Shown here: positions 44,622 to 54,472 of the stretch, piece after piece | Layout of the letters: every line of letters starts with the position of its first letter | Numbering within the stretch: the stretch's first letter is position 1 | Origin: Prorocentrum cordatum | Lineage: Eukaryota > Sar > Dinophyceae > Prorocentrales > Prorocentraceae | Assembly: GCA_963575745.1 (NCBI GenBank) | Contig: CAUYUJ010015953.1 | Location: 181,832 to 245,831 of the forward strand | Direction: 5' to 3' | DNA length: 64,000 nt | Position numbers and translations under genes: made by a program | The notes under the pieces: model-generated | The model's database searches: none | What the model saw: only the letters and a program-made list of their open reading frames with translations | Told to the model about the DNA's origin: nothing

Positions 44622-44803
44622 GGCGAGCCAAGGGGTGGAAGTGAGAAGGAGAAGGTCTTCTCAGAAGGCGGCGGGGCTTCCGCGAAGCCCTCGCGCCTTC
44701 TGAGAAGTGTTCTGTCTCCGGGGAAGGCTTAGGAAACATCTCAGACGGCCGGGAGAGCATTCTGGAAGGCCCGCCCCTTCTCACTTCCCTCCCCGGGCTC
44801 GCC
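44622..44803. mobile_element. 182-bp foldback element with internal hairpin
   Basis: The outer ends GGCGAGCCAAGGGGTGGAAG and their complement near 44775-44803 are inverted and include AAGTGAGAAGG. The interior holds a separate 51-bp hairpin at 44657-44707 (CTTCTCAGAAGGCG arms). Confidence 0.6.
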
Positions 44804-44859
44804 ACCGAAGTTTCCCGCCCCGATGCATTTCTGACTGCTCTGGGGCCTGGTCACGTACG

Positions 44860-45017
44860 TTACCAGCCTGGAACATATCCCTATCCCTATGCTGGGCATC
44901 TCCTCATCACGATGCCAATCTTAGGGATTCTCTTATTTTTTGAGGGCGCATCCCTAAGATTGTCATCACTTTTTGGCATGTCAATCTTAGGGATAGGGAT
45001 ATGTTCGAGGCTGGTAA
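44860..45017 (-). mobile_element. 158-bp TIR element, family B copy 2
   Basis: On the minus strand it aligns end to end with 17639-17796 without length change and at high identity. The flanks are GTACG on both sides, a perfect 5-bp target duplication different from that of copy 1, so the two inserted independently. Confidence 0.9.
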
Positions 45018-45135
45018 GTACGAGCCGCAGAGGCCGAGATCGAGAAAATGCGCCTGGATTGAAAGCGTGACACCGTCGGAGATCTGAGCTCATGTTGACG
45101 CCAAAGTTCGGCACTCAGCTTCCCTCAGAGCTCAC

Positions 45136-45325
45136 GGGCTTGTTTTCCACCAGCACCACCATAAGTTGGAGGGGGGAAGGAGGTGGAGGATGAGGAGGAG
45201 GAGGGGGACGAAGCGGAGGAGGAGGAGGAGGAGGTGGAGGAGGAGGAGGAGGAGAAGGAGGACCCCCTCCCCCTCCTACTTATGGTGGTGGCGCAGTGGT
45301 GGTGGTAGCGGTGGGAAACAAGCCC
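45136..45325. mobile_element. TIR element with triplet core, family C copy 3
   Basis: Left GGGCTTGTTTTCCACCAGCA, right end with GGGAAACAAGCCC, around a (GGA)n core with CATAAGTTGG / CTACTTATGG arms. AGAGCTC lies near both ends, a possible 7-bp duplication. Confidence 0.68.
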
Positions 45326-46065
45326 ACCAAGAGCTCCTCCGCACACGCTGCTCCGAGCTGGCCAGGCCTGCCATCGGCTTGCAGACTAGGTCGGCACCCG
45401 CTGCGCCTCATGATACTTGCGCTCCTCCGACTCCGACCGCGAGGGCAATTGCGACGATGGTCACGTTTTGAAGCTGGCGGGACGACCACGAAATTTTCAC
45501 AACGACGACAGCATTGACGATGTGTTGGCGTTGTGGCGTGCCTCTCCTCCGACCGCCCATTTTTTTGTGACGGGGGTCCCTGGAGATGACGGCACTTCCT
45601 AGGATCCAGCTTGCCGAGCCGTTGCTTGACGGGCTAGGGCCGGGAGTGCCCCCATAGGTCGGAAACGTTGAGCAAACATCAGCCGCCGCGATTTCTTTGC
45701 GACGCCCTGAAGACCTGAAGGGGACGACGACGTCTTGACGGCGGCAGCGCCGCCGCGTCGACGCCCATGAGGGCCGCCTGATACGATCCGATTCGATGCG
45801 CGGATTCGCCAGGTGGGTCAGCGATTCCGATGTGGCTAGATGCGGTTCGATTCACAGACGTCGGCGAGGGCCAGCCGCAGCCAGGCGCGGCCGTCCGACC
45901 TCCAGTCAGCTCGGGACGACTCGCCGGCGATCCTATCCGTTGCCGATCTGATCCGGTCCAGTGAAACAAGGGCTCCCAGAAACGGAAAGTACGTAGCACC
46001 CCGAAAGTGCGGATAAGAGTGAGGGGGCGGGCGCGGGCGACGCGGGCGTCGAGCCGGCGGACCGC

Positions 46066-46147
46066 GTGGCCCTCCTCCTCCTCCTCCTCCTCCTCCTCCT
46101 CCTCCTCCTGCTCCTCCTCCTCCTCTTCCTCGTCCGCGTCCTCGTCC

Positions 46148-46179
<32 letters not shown>

Positions 46180-46414
46180 CTCCTCCTCCTCCACCTCCTC
46201 CGCCTCTTCCTCTTTTTCCTCCTCCTTATCCTCCTCCTCCTCCTCCTCCTCCTCCTCCTCCTCCTCTTCCTCCCCCATCCCGATCCCCCCCCTCCTTTCC
46301 GTCGTCGTCGTCCTCCTCCTCCTTCCCCTCCTCCCTCCTTTCTCGTCGTCCCCGTGAGTCCGCCCCTCCTTTTCCTCCTCGCCCTCGTCGTCGGCCTCCT
46401 CTTCGTCCTCGTAC

Positions 46415-46454
<40 letters not shown>

Positions 46455-46500
46455 TGTCGTCGTCTTCCTCCTCCTGCTCCTCGCCCTGCTCCTCCTCCCC
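46066..46500. repeat. (CCT)n and (GTC)n arrays
   Basis: CTC triplets with GTC blocks at about 46150 and 46410-46465. From 45330 to 46060 no gene was recognised. Confidence 0.9.
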
Positions 46501-46549
46501 TCCTCCGCGGCAGCAGGAAACGGGATTGTCAATGAACGTGTTCACACAG

Positions 46550-46935
46550 AGCCCCGCCGCAGGCGCCGATGTGCTGTTGTAGAGTCAACGTGGGCCGGAT
46601 CGGGAGAATGGCACGAGGGCGCTTTCCCAAACCAATGCGAGCAAGCCCGCCGCAGGCGCCGATTTGCGTGCTCTGTCAAGTTCAGCGCGGGGGGGATCGC
46701 TGGTGGGCCACCCGGAATGAATGCAAAAACAGCCCGCCGCAGGCGCCGAATTATTGGCCTGTTCAGTGAACGTAGTTTGGGTCGCGGGTGGGTCGCGGGC
46801 TCTCCACCTCCACCTGGAAGGAATTCAAAAACAGCCCGCCGCAAGCGCCGAAAATTTTGATGTGTACACTGAACGCGGTTTGGGTCGCAGGTTCCCCACC
46901 TGGAACGAATGCGCAAGAAGCCCGCCGCAGGCGCC
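46550..46935. repeat. AGCCCGCCGCAGGCGCCGAA repeats, cluster 1
   Basis: Five units spaced 80-105 bp, each starting with CCGCCGCAGGCGCC, most followed by TTTTG-containing sequence and GTTTGGGTCGC. The last unit abuts the spliced-leader relic. Cluster 2 is at 53665-54050. Confidence 0.85.
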
Positions 46936-46972
46936 TCCGTAGTCATTTTGGCTCAAGCCGTTCTGGTTCAAG
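46936..46972 (+). other. Spliced-leader relics: one full-length, one truncated
   Basis: 46936-46957 matches the 22-nt dinoflagellate spliced leader at 21 of 22 positions (AGTCATTTT instead of AGCCATTTT). The next 15 nt (46958-46972) match its last 15 nt at 12 of 15 positions. A second trans-splicing onto the AG inside an older leader leaves exactly that 15-nt remnant. A start codon follows 60 nt later. Confidence 0.85.
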
Positions 46973-47032
46973 TGAGGGCTTCACACGTGGACTCGGGCAC
47001 TCTACGTTTCAAGACTGGGTTGATCCAGAGGC

Positions 47033-49814
47033 ATGAGCGACAGCCCGCGTGCTTCTTTGATTGCGAACTCTGATGCTGCTTCATTGAAAGTGAAACTGGG
47101 TATGGTGGAACTTCTTCAAGACAGCAATGCCTTTAAAGCGGCTTTTGCGCGCTTTGCAGATGATCCACTCGACGGTTGGAGTGAAGATAAGCACAAGTAC
47201 CGCGGGAAGGAAGGGAAGGTGATTCAAGTATATCGCCAGGATGCGACAGTCACTATTGCGTTTCATACCGATACGTCCGATGATAGTCCGCACCCAGCAG
47301 AAAAGTTCAATTGTTGTCGCTTCGCGAATCCCCACCAGCCCATCCAGAAACGATGCCCAGAGGAATTGCCTCGATCAGAGAAGTGGGCAGCACACAGAGG
47401 AAGCCATTATGAGACATCTTGGGATATCTTGAGCCATCTTGGAGGTCATTTTGGGCTCTCCCAGACGCTCTTGGAGTCATCTTAATCCGTGCCCCCCCCC
47501 AAGAGGCCTCCATGTGGCTAAAACCTGTGTAGAATCAATGATTAGGCATTCTCGCCGAGGCCTCTTGGAGCATCTTGGGTGCATCTGGGGGGGCTCTTGG
47601 GGCCTCTTGGGGGTCTCTTGGGGGCCTCCGGGGGGCCTCTTGGGGGCCTCTTGGGGCCATTTTGGGGCCATCTTGGGACCTCTTGGGGCTTCCTGGGCGC
47701 TTCTTGGGGCCATCTTGGAGGAGATCGATCAAACAAGAGGGGGGGTTTAATTAGCGTCCCCCCTCGGAAGCCCCTAAAATCGCCTCTTGGACCCCTCTTG
47801 GAACGCTCTTGGAGTGCTCTTGGGCGCTCTTGGGGCCGTCTTGGGGCTCTTTTGGGGCTCTCTTGGGGCCCTCTTGGGCCATCTTGGAACCATCTCCAGG
47901 CCTCGGATGGCCATCGGAAGCGAAAAGGCGAGAAAGCAAAAATCATTGATTTTCCTTAGGTTTTGGGACGATTTTGGTCTCTTCGGGGCCTCCTTGGGGA
48001 GCTGTTTGGCCACTTGGAGTTATCTTGGGGCCGTCTTTGGGCTTCTTGGAACCATCTTAGGAGCCATCTCGAGCGATCTTGCGCTATCTTGAGCCATCTT
48101 GGAGCTCATCTTGGGTTCTCTGAGGCGCTCTTGGAGCCGTCTTGGGCCATCTGGGACGCTCTAACTACCCGCGGCCCCCCCCGTCCAGGTCCAGGGGAGG
48201 GGGTAGGGGGAGGGGTAAACCCCTCCCCAAGGGGGAAGAGGGAGGGGTGGAAGAGGATCTGCTCTAGACCACCTACGCCCAGAGGGCTGGTGGGACTTTC
48301 CTTTCGAAGCGGTCGCAAAGCAGCTAACGGTAGAGACGCCCCGGCCCGTGGAACGAGGGTTCGTGGAGCTTGTGCAGGACGAGACCGCGTTCAAAAACTC
48401 ATTCTCCCGTTTCGAAGGTGATGACCTGAGTGGTTGGAGCGAGGAAAAGCACGCGCTAAGAGGTGAGCTGGGCCGCGTCGCGGTAGTGTACGATGACTAC
48501 ACGGTGACTGTGGTATTTGATTACAAGGGCCGTTCGCTTGATTTCCCATTCGAAGCGGTCGCTAAGCAGATTAGTGTGGATCGTTATGATGGCGACCTTT
48601 TTTTAGGGGAAGTCGAGCTCATTAAAAACGAGACCGCGTTCAAAGCTGCCTTCGCTCGTTTCCAAGATCAATTGAATGGCTGGTCAGAGAAAAAGCATGG
48701 GTTTCGTGGGCGACGTGGCATTGTGGTGCGGACTTACGGGAACTACACAGGGACGATCTGCTTTGACACGGGAGGTTCGTTTGATGTTCCTTACGAAGCA
48801 ATCGCACGACAGGTCGGAATCATGACTGAGCAGGAGGTAGTGCAGATTTCTGGATACGAGGGTGCCATTGTCAAGGCATGGATGGCCCAATTCCTGAAGG
48901 ATTTGGAAGACCAGACGGGATTTGATTGCTTCGACAACATGGCTTTCCATCCGACGGGTTCATCATTCCGCAAATGTTGCCTGTGCTTGTTCCTAATGAC
49001 TTTGATCCCATTCGCAATGACGGTCTACGTCATTTACCTCACACTAGATGGGCCAACTGGGACTATGAATCCAGAGAAGTTGTGTCAACCGAGCCAGGGG
49101 TGGGAGGAGTGGCCAACAAAGCTCATGAACAAACTAATTGGTGCAGCGCTCCTGCTATACGTGTATTTCTTCCTCACATCAAAATCAGCACTTGCGGATT
49201 CCAAGTCGATCTACAGCATGCTAAGGGATGGTAAGGTTCTCAGCATTATCCGCAAGCCAGTCTATTCAGCAATCGGGCTGATTGCGAACAAGATGGCACT
49301 TGCTCTAGCTGGGGTCGCCTCAGTCGTAGTGGTCTATTACACGGACAACCCTTTGGAGATCGTGCTGAACAGTTTGGCCCTTTTCTTCCTGTGCGACCTT
49401 GACGACGCCCTCGTTGAAACGAAGGACTACCAGCGATGTGCAGGGACAATGCGCCTCGCAATCAAGAAGGTGGAGGACGAGGACAGCACCGAGGACGCAA
49501 TTGTGCCGTACAGCAGTTTCAGTTGTAGCCTTAAACTTGCAGGGGTGCTCTTGTCTTTGAGCGAGGGCTTGGTGAGTCTTTCTCCACTCTACATTGCTAT
49601 TTGCAAGTACAGTTGCCCCACATCGCTTGGTAATCACAGCGACCCCGCCTGCGGTGGTCGACTCAGCAGCGCCCGTCACTGCAGCCGCATATGGCCGACT
49701 CAGGCGGCCCAAGAGGGCCCCGAGGCAGCCCAAGAGAGCCTCAAGACGGCCAACGGGAGCCCCGGGGACCCCCAAGAAGGCCAACGATCGAACCCCCGAA
49801 AAGGCCCGAGATAG
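47033..49814 (+). CDS. Multi-span membrane protein with N-terminal about 75-residue repeats (two exons or more)
   Basis: Exon 1 (47033 to about 47270) encodes repeat 1 up to VTIAFHTD. Exon 2 (from about 48285) resumes with WWDFPFEAVAKQL and then gives repeats 2 and 3. All share the plan VELxxxxxAFKxxFxRF, GWSExKHxxRG, G.VxxxYxxxTxTxxFD and PxEAxAxQ. This resembles beta-barrel repeats of the MIB/HERC2 kind, which is a guess. About 50 residues later come four to five hydrophobic segments (CCLCLFLMTLIPFAMTVYV, LIGAALLLYVYFFL, MALALAGVASVVVVYY, IVLNSLALFFLCDLDDAL, and one near 49540-49600). I cannot name a function; a membrane sensor or channel-like role is possible. The last 60 codons run into minisatellite, so the true end, or a further intron, is near 49610-49640. 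Spliced-leader relics lie just upstream. Confidence 0.7.
47270..48284 (+). other. Intron filled with dispersed minisatellite
   Basis: Repeat 1 is complete only if about 1 kb is removed between CATACCGAT (about 47272) and the AG at 48283-48284. The donor is not a clear GT; GAT is available, and dinoflagellates do use GA and GC donors. The contents start with a leader like that at 34838, continue as CTTGGGGC units, then have TTGATTTTCCTTAGG (about 47947; also at 51520) and an AAACCCCTCC-rich end. Confidence 0.65.
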
Positions 49815-49850
49815 CCTCCAGAATTCCAACACCCACCGAGGCTTTCGAGA
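49690..49850 (-). repeat. CTTGGGGC-type minisatellite, reversed
   Basis: Complement units (GCCCAAGAGGGCC, CCCCAAGAAGG) directly behind the last membrane segment of the gene. From 49850 to 50260 no gene was recognised. Confidence 0.8.
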
Positions 49851-50261
49851 ACCCCCAGAAGCTTGGAATGGCCCTTCTCTTCTCGGTCCGCTTTTTTGCT
49901 GCTTCTTGAAACCATTTTGAGCTACTTCGCGGGCGCTTGCATGCTTGTAGCTGTGAACTTGCCAGGCGCGTTGATAGTAAGTCCGATTCTAGCGCACCTG
50001 CGGCGACCCCTCGAGTTTCAAGTTTCAGCCGTTCGAGTTTGCCGGCTCCCGGTTTCAGGGAAAATTTTAGCCGGCCGCTCGGGCCCGAGGGTGTCGCCCC
50101 TCCACGATGTCGGCGCCGAGCTTGCAAAGGTCGACCTTAGTCCACGGAGAGAAGGCTCTCGCTCCGCTCCGCTCTGCACCGCTCCTCCGATCCTCCCTGG
50201 CGGTGGCTGCGCTCCCTGCTTGCGCCGCGGCTGCTGTTGCAGCCTTCTTCTCTATTCCTCT

Positions 50262-50345
50262 CTCGTCCCTCCTCCTCCTCCTCCTCCTCCTCCTCCTCCT
50301 CCTCCTCCTCCTCCTCCTCCTCCTCCTCCTCCTCCTCTTCGTCCT
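50262..50345. repeat. (CCT)n array
   Basis: Nearly pure CCT triplets. Around 50405-50540, GCCAAG(A/C)(T/G)TTTAGCTTGG occurs twice with a GGCCAGCGTG tail. Confidence 0.95.
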
Positions 50346-50779
50346 CAGATTTTCAGGAGGGACAGGAGCAGGAGAAGGGGCCAACGTGCTGGCATCGTGC
50401 GTTCTTAGTTTTAAGGCATCTCCAAGGGCACGCCAAGATTTTAGCTTGGCCAGGCCAGCGTGTCTGAAGTGTTCTGCCTTGCCTGGGCATCCTGCGGGGG
50501 CGCGCCAAGCGTTTAGCTTGGTCAGGCCAGCGTGCCCGCGTGCGCTCCGAGGACGGCATGCGTCGTTCTCGCCTTCTCCCGCTCCAGAGCGTCCAAGCCA
50601 GAAACTTTGCGCCAGACGGTGCGCAAGCATATATTTATACATATAACGGCGCACCGGGTCCGGGGGCCCGGGGCCGGGACCCCGACCACAAATGTGGGCC
50701 CCGGGGGGCCCGGAGGCTCGTCGGACCGCCGGACGCCGTCCAAGATCGTTCGCAGGCGGCTTCGGAACGCTCTCCGATG

Positions 50780-51300
50780 GCTCCAGATGCCTTCCAAGAC
50801 GCCTGTCATGACACCAAGAAGGTCCCAGAAGCCCCAAGACGCTCCGAGAGGCAGCCCAAGAGAGGCCCAAGAAGCAAAAATCGTGCCATTCCTATGGGAA
50901 AACGTATATGTTTCGCATGTTCGCCTCTTGGGCTTTCACCGCGTCCAAGACGGCCCAAGAGGCGCCCAAGACCGCCCCAAGACGGCCCAAGAAGCTTCCA
51001 AGAGGGCCCCAGGACAGCCCAAGAGGGCCCCAAGACGGCCCAAGAGGCGCCCAAGATGGCCCAAGAGGGCCCCAAGACGGGCCCAAGAGGGGGCCCAGAG
51101 GGGGACCACGAACCGCAAGCTCGAGCCTTCCGCCCCAAGAGGCCGCCAGGAGGCCCCAAGGAGGCCCCTCAAGAGGCCCCAGGAGACCCCCAAGAGGCCC
51201 AAAGGAGGCCCCGAGAAGCCCCAAATCGGCCCCCAAAATGCTTCGAACCTGCTTCCAGGAGGCCCCCGACAGGTTCAGAGGCTCCCGAGAAGCTACGTCA
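50780..51300 (-). repeat. CTTGGGGC-type minisatellite, reversed, long
   Basis: About 520 bp of GGCCCAAGAGG / CCCCAAGACGG units. The Pro/Arg/Lys/Gln frames are by-products. Confidence 0.88.
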
Positions 51301-51438
51301 AACTCCCAGCGAGCGGCCGGACGAGGCCCCCCACAAAATCACAAGAGGGTTCCAGTATTTGTATCCTTCAGCGCTCTCTGGCCTTTTCCCCCCTGCCCCC
51401 TTCCCTGCGACTTTCGTTGACTCAAGCTCGCCTCCTAG

Positions 51439-51500
51439 CTAGAACCTAAGCGCGCGCGAAGCGCGCGCGTGGTTCTAGTATATATATATATATATAGAGA
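51439..51500. repeat. Hairpin with CG-alternating stem and (TA)n tract
   Basis: CTAGAACC and GGTTCTAG (51439-51446 and 51471-51478) enclose GCGCGCGC-GAA-GCGCGCGC. (TA)n follows to 51497. Confidence 0.8.
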
Positions 51501-51504
51501 GAGG

Positions 51505-51625
51505 ACGGCAACAATGATTGGTTTTCCTTAGGTTTTTGAAGGATTTTGGCTTCTTGGAGGCCTCCTTGGGAAGCTCTTTGGCCTCTTGGAGCCGTCTTGG
51601 GGCGGTCTTCAGGCATCTTGGGTCA
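51505..51625 (+). repeat. Dispersed intron-like segment, copy 2
   Basis: GATTGGTTTTCCTTAGG, GGATTTTGGCTTCTTGG, GGCCTCCTTGGGAAGC and CTCTTGGAGCCGTCTTGGGG follow the order seen inside the intron at 47940-48040. From 51625 to 52200 no gene was recognised. Confidence 0.7.
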
Positions 51626-52294
51626 TCATCGCCCTTTCGGGCGACGCATGCGGCAGTGCTTTCCTGCGCTTAGGAGAGCTGGCTCTTTTACAGGGCTTCT
51701 GAGACTTCTGTGCATGGTTCGTGCCACCTTGCACCACTCTCAGCGGCTGTCTGGCAGCATCTTGATGCCATTCCGATGCTCCCGTTGCTCGCCGAATCGA
51801 GCTGGCATCCTTGCCAGCCGACCTGCTCCGACCTGCAACGGCTGACAAACAGTGGCGACTTCCCAGGACACTCGTTCGCTAGCTTCAAGGGGCTCAGACC
51901 AAGGGGGCTTGCTTCCTCCGCCCTCCCTCCCCCTCCCCTCCCTTTCCTTCCCTGTTCTCCACCTCTCCCTCCTCCCTACTCCCACCTGCAAAACAATGTG
52001 CTGCCAGGTCGTCCGAATGGTCGTCAAGCTTGGCGCGTTGCCGCTTGTTTTAATCGATGGCAAGCGTGTGCGCGTCTTTTTTCCGTGACACCGCGATCAG
52101 CAGTTTGCCGATAGTGAAGAAAAATTATCCCGGCAAAGCAACCTAACAGCGATGTGTAGAAGCATATCTGAAAGCATTCCCCTTAAGATTCAGATGAAAA
52201 TCCAGTTGTCGAATGCTGCTGTTCTCGCAGTCGTAGTCGCATTCGCGATGACAGTCGCAGCGGCAACGGCAGTCGCAGTCACAGCCTCAGCCTC

Positions 52295-53030
52295 AGCCTG
52301 CCTCCTCCTCCTCTTTCTCCTGCTCCTCCTCCTCCTCCTCCTCCTCCTCCTCCTCCTCTTCCTCCTGCTCGTCCTCGTTCTCGTCCTCCTCGTCTTGCTC
52401 GTCCTCCTCCTCCTGGTGCTCTCTCCTCCTCCTCCTCCTCCTCCTCCTCCTCCTCCTCCTCCTCCTCCTGGTGGTCCTCGTTCTCCTCCTCCTGGTGCTC
52501 TCCCCCCCCCTCCTCCTCCTCGTCCTCCTCCTCCTCCTCCTCCTCGTCCTCCTCCTCCTCCTCCTCCTCCTCCTCCTCCTGGTAGTCCTCCCCCTCCCCT
52601 CCTCCTCCTCCTCCTCCTCTTCCTGGTCGTCCTCGTTCTCGTCCTCCTCGTCTTGCTCGTCCTCCTCCTCCTGGTGTTCTCTCCTCCTCCTCCTCCTCCT
52701 CCTCCTCCTCCTCCTGGGTGGTCTCGTTCTCCTCCTCCTGGTACTCTCCCCCCCCCTCCTCCTCCCTCCTCGTCCTCGTCCTCCTCCTCCTCCTCCTCCA
52801 CTTCCTCCTCCTCCTCTCCTCCTCCTCCCCTCCTGGTACTCCTCCCCCTCCCCTCCTCCTCCTCCTCTCCTCTTCCTGGTCGTCCTCCTCTCCTGGTCGT
52901 CCTCCTCCTCCTGCTCGTCCTCCTCCTCCTCCTGCTCGTCCTTCTTCTCCTGCTCCTCCTGCTCCTCGTCCTGCTCCTGCTCGTCTCGTCCTCCTGGTCT
53001 TGCTCGTCCTCCTCCTCGTCGTGCTCTTGC
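52295..53030. repeat. Compound (CCT)n array with higher-order repeats
   Basis: CTC triplets carrying interspersed CTGGTGGTCCTCGTTCTC, CTGGTGCTCTC and CTCGTCTTGCTCGTC phrases that repeat about every 100-300 bp. Confidence 0.9.
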
Positions 53031-53035
53031 CCCTG

Positions 53036-53535
53036 CTGAAAATGTGGCCCAGGAATGGGAGTTCTGGGAAGTCGAAGAGCACGAAGTTGCCTACAGTTGG
53101 CTACGGGCATTCAAAATGTGGCCCGGGAATGGAGTTCTGGGAACTCGAAGAGCACGAAGTGGCCTACAGTTGGCTCCGGGCATTCAAAATGTGGCCCGGG
53201 AATGGAGTTCTGGGAACTCGAAGAGCACGAAGTGGCCTACAGTTGGCTCCGGGCATCCAAAATGTGGCCCGGGAATGGAACTCTGGGAACTCGAAGAGCA
53301 CGAAGTGTGTGACTGTTGCATCCGGCCCTCCAGAATGTGGCCCGGGAATGGAGTTCTGGGAACTCGAAGAGCACGAAGTGTGTGACTGTTGCATCCGGCC
53401 CTCCAGAATGTGGCCCGGGAATGGCGTTCTGGGATCTCGAAGAGCACGAAGTGTGTGACTGTTGCATCCGGGTATTGAGAATGTGGCCTGGGAATGGAGT
53501 TCTGGGAAGTCGAAGAGCACGAAGTGTGTGACTGT
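53036..53535. repeat. 73-bp tandem repeat block, copy 2
   Basis: Seven units like those at 1082-1600. The last ones have GTGTGTGACTGTTGCATCCG in place of the GGCCTACAGTTGGC segment, a variant also found in the last units of copy 1. Confidence 0.9.
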
Positions 53536-53665
53536 TGGTGAAAAACGAGCCCGGCACCTGCCGCCCGGCAACTCCCAACACCTGCCCGGACCCCCCTGTG
53601 GAGTGATCTGCTGCTCTCTTTTGATCCCACTAGAAACCTATCAGTCTTCGCTGTTAGGTAAAAAG
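53535..53665. repeat. Unique tail of the 73-bp block, copy 2
   Basis: Nearly identical to 1585-1710, ending at GCTGTTAGGTAAAAA. Confidence 0.85.
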
Positions 53666-54300
53666 CCCGCCGCAGGCGCCGAAGTTTTGGCTTGTTCAGT
53701 GAACGTGGTTTGGGTCGCGAGTGGGTCGCGGGTTCTTCACATCCACCTGGAAGGAATTCAAACACAGCCCGCCGCAGGCGCCGAACATTTTGATGTATAC
53801 GCTGAACGCGGTTTGGGCCGCGGGTGGGTCGCAGGATTTTTACGTGGGGCGAATGAAAATGAAGCCTGCCGCAGGCGCCGAACATTTTGGGTGGGTCGTG
53901 GGGTGGGTCGCGGATGGGTCTCGGGTGGGTTGCGCGTAGGTCGCGGGTGGCTCGCGGGCGCGGTTTGGGTCGCGGATGGGTCGCAGGTTCTCCACCTGGA
54001 GCGACTGCAGAAGAAACCCGCCGCAGGCGCCGAAAATTTTGGGCGTGTCGCGGGGTGGGTCGCGGGATGGGTCGCGGGTGGGCCGCCGGTGGGTCGCGGG
54101 TGGGTCGCCGGGGGGGGGGTCTCGGGGTTGGTCGCGAGCGGGTCGCGGAATGGGTCGCGGGGGGGTCGCGGTCGCGGGGGGGTCGCGGGTGGGTCGCAGG
54201 GTGGGTCGCGGGTGGGTGGCGGGGTAGGTCGCGGGTGGGTCGCGGGGTGGGTCGCGGGGTGGGTCGCGGGTGGGTCGCGGGGAGGGGCGCGGGTGGGACG
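53665..54300. repeat. AGCCCGCCGCAGGCGCCGAA repeats, cluster 2, with GGGTCGCGGGTG minisatellite
   Basis: Four GCCGCAGGCGCC units at 53665-54035 and a 12-bp minisatellite (GGGTCGCGGGTG) at 53885-53960 and 54040-54300. Confidence 0.85.
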
Positions 54301-54301
54301 A

Positions 54302-54311
54302 CGACAACAAC

Positions 54312-54343
<32 letters not shown>

Positions 54344-54437
54344 GCAACAACAACAACAACAACAACAATAACAACACCACCAACAACAACACCAACAACA
54401 ACAACAACAACAACAGCAACGACAACACCAGCAACAA

Positions 54438-54469
<32 letters not shown>

Positions 54470-54472
54470 GCA
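54302..54472. repeat. (CAA)n array
   Basis: AAC triplets with occasional ACC and AGC. From 54475 to 54825 no gene was recognised. Confidence 0.92.
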
